A stretch of DNA of 6,428 nucleotides from JAKAGZ01 sp964412105. Its GTDB lineage: Bacteria; Bacteroidota; Ignavibacteria; Ignavibacteriales; Ignavibacteriaceae. The DNA is taken from the NCBI GenBank assembly GCA_964412105.1, contig CAYPNM010000097.1, forward strand, positions 1 through 6,428. The letters are read 5' to 3'. Both the position numbers and the translations under genes were made by a program. The notes beneath the pieces are model-generated. The model made no database searches, had not been told where the DNA came from, and was given only the letters and a program-made list of their open reading frames with translations. This document shows, in pieces, positions 6,380 to 6,428 of this stretch (positions within the stretch are counted from its first letter, which is position 1; each line of letters opens with the position of its first letter).

Positions 6380-6428
6380 TCAATAATCTTTACCAGCAGA
6401 CAGAGTTAACAGGAGTGATGTTTCTCTG

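Noticed and set aside
6401..6428. A new gene starting at ATG 6418 behind AGGAG (6411-6415), or a hairpin CAGAG (6401-6405) / CTCTG (6424-6428)
   Set aside because: The AGGAG-to-ATG distance is only two bases and just three codons are visible; the hairpin has five pairs and reaches the edge of the window. Neither can be decided here.
1..6428. CRISPR array, insertion sequence, tRNA, rRNA, riboswitch or a new defence system
   Set aside because: I saw no direct-repeat array, transposase, terminal inverted repeats, RNA-gene fold or unexplained multi-gene cassette; the genes are ordinary families plus one orphan membrane protein.

Overview
The window most likely comes from a Bacteroidota/Ignavibacteria-type bacterium of the FCB superphylum. 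Three things point that way. The first gene ends in a QNYPNPFNP-type C-terminal domain, typical of type IX secretion (T9SS) cargo in these groups. The DNA is AT-rich with few Shine-Dalgarno sequences. One promoter fits the Bacteroidota TTTG / TAnnTTTG pattern. The placement rests on these traits only.

Layout. Bases 1-249 are the C-terminal end of a secreted or surface protein carrying the T9SS sorting domain. Bases 250-521 are non-coding, with one weak inverted repeat. Bases 522-2426 encode a secreted M1-family (gluzincin) metallopeptidase, followed by a strong intrinsic terminator. Bases 2580-3029 encode a small, unrecognised protein with about five membrane segments. Bases 3121-5322 on the minus strand encode the catalase-peroxidase KatG, with its own terminator in the gap it shares with the convergent membrane-protein gene. 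Bases 5444-6379 on the plus strand encode the peroxide sensor OxyR, divergent from katG. The last 49 bases hold no supported gene.

How the genes work together. katG and oxyR form a compact divergent peroxide-defence module. OxyR keeps the two redox cysteines at the same residue numbers as in E. coli (199 and 208). The 121-bp gap between the start codons contains a series of ATAG/CTAT-like half-sites with near-canonical OxyR spacing, next to a plausible katG promoter. The expected circuit is peroxide oxidising OxyR, oxidised OxyR activating katG, and OxyR probably controlling itself. The peptidase, the membrane protein and the T9SS cargo are separated from this module by terminators or by orientation and show no clear functional link to it.

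I did not find a convincing previously undescribed system. The most useful second look is the katG-oxyR control region, followed by the orphan five-segment membrane protein.
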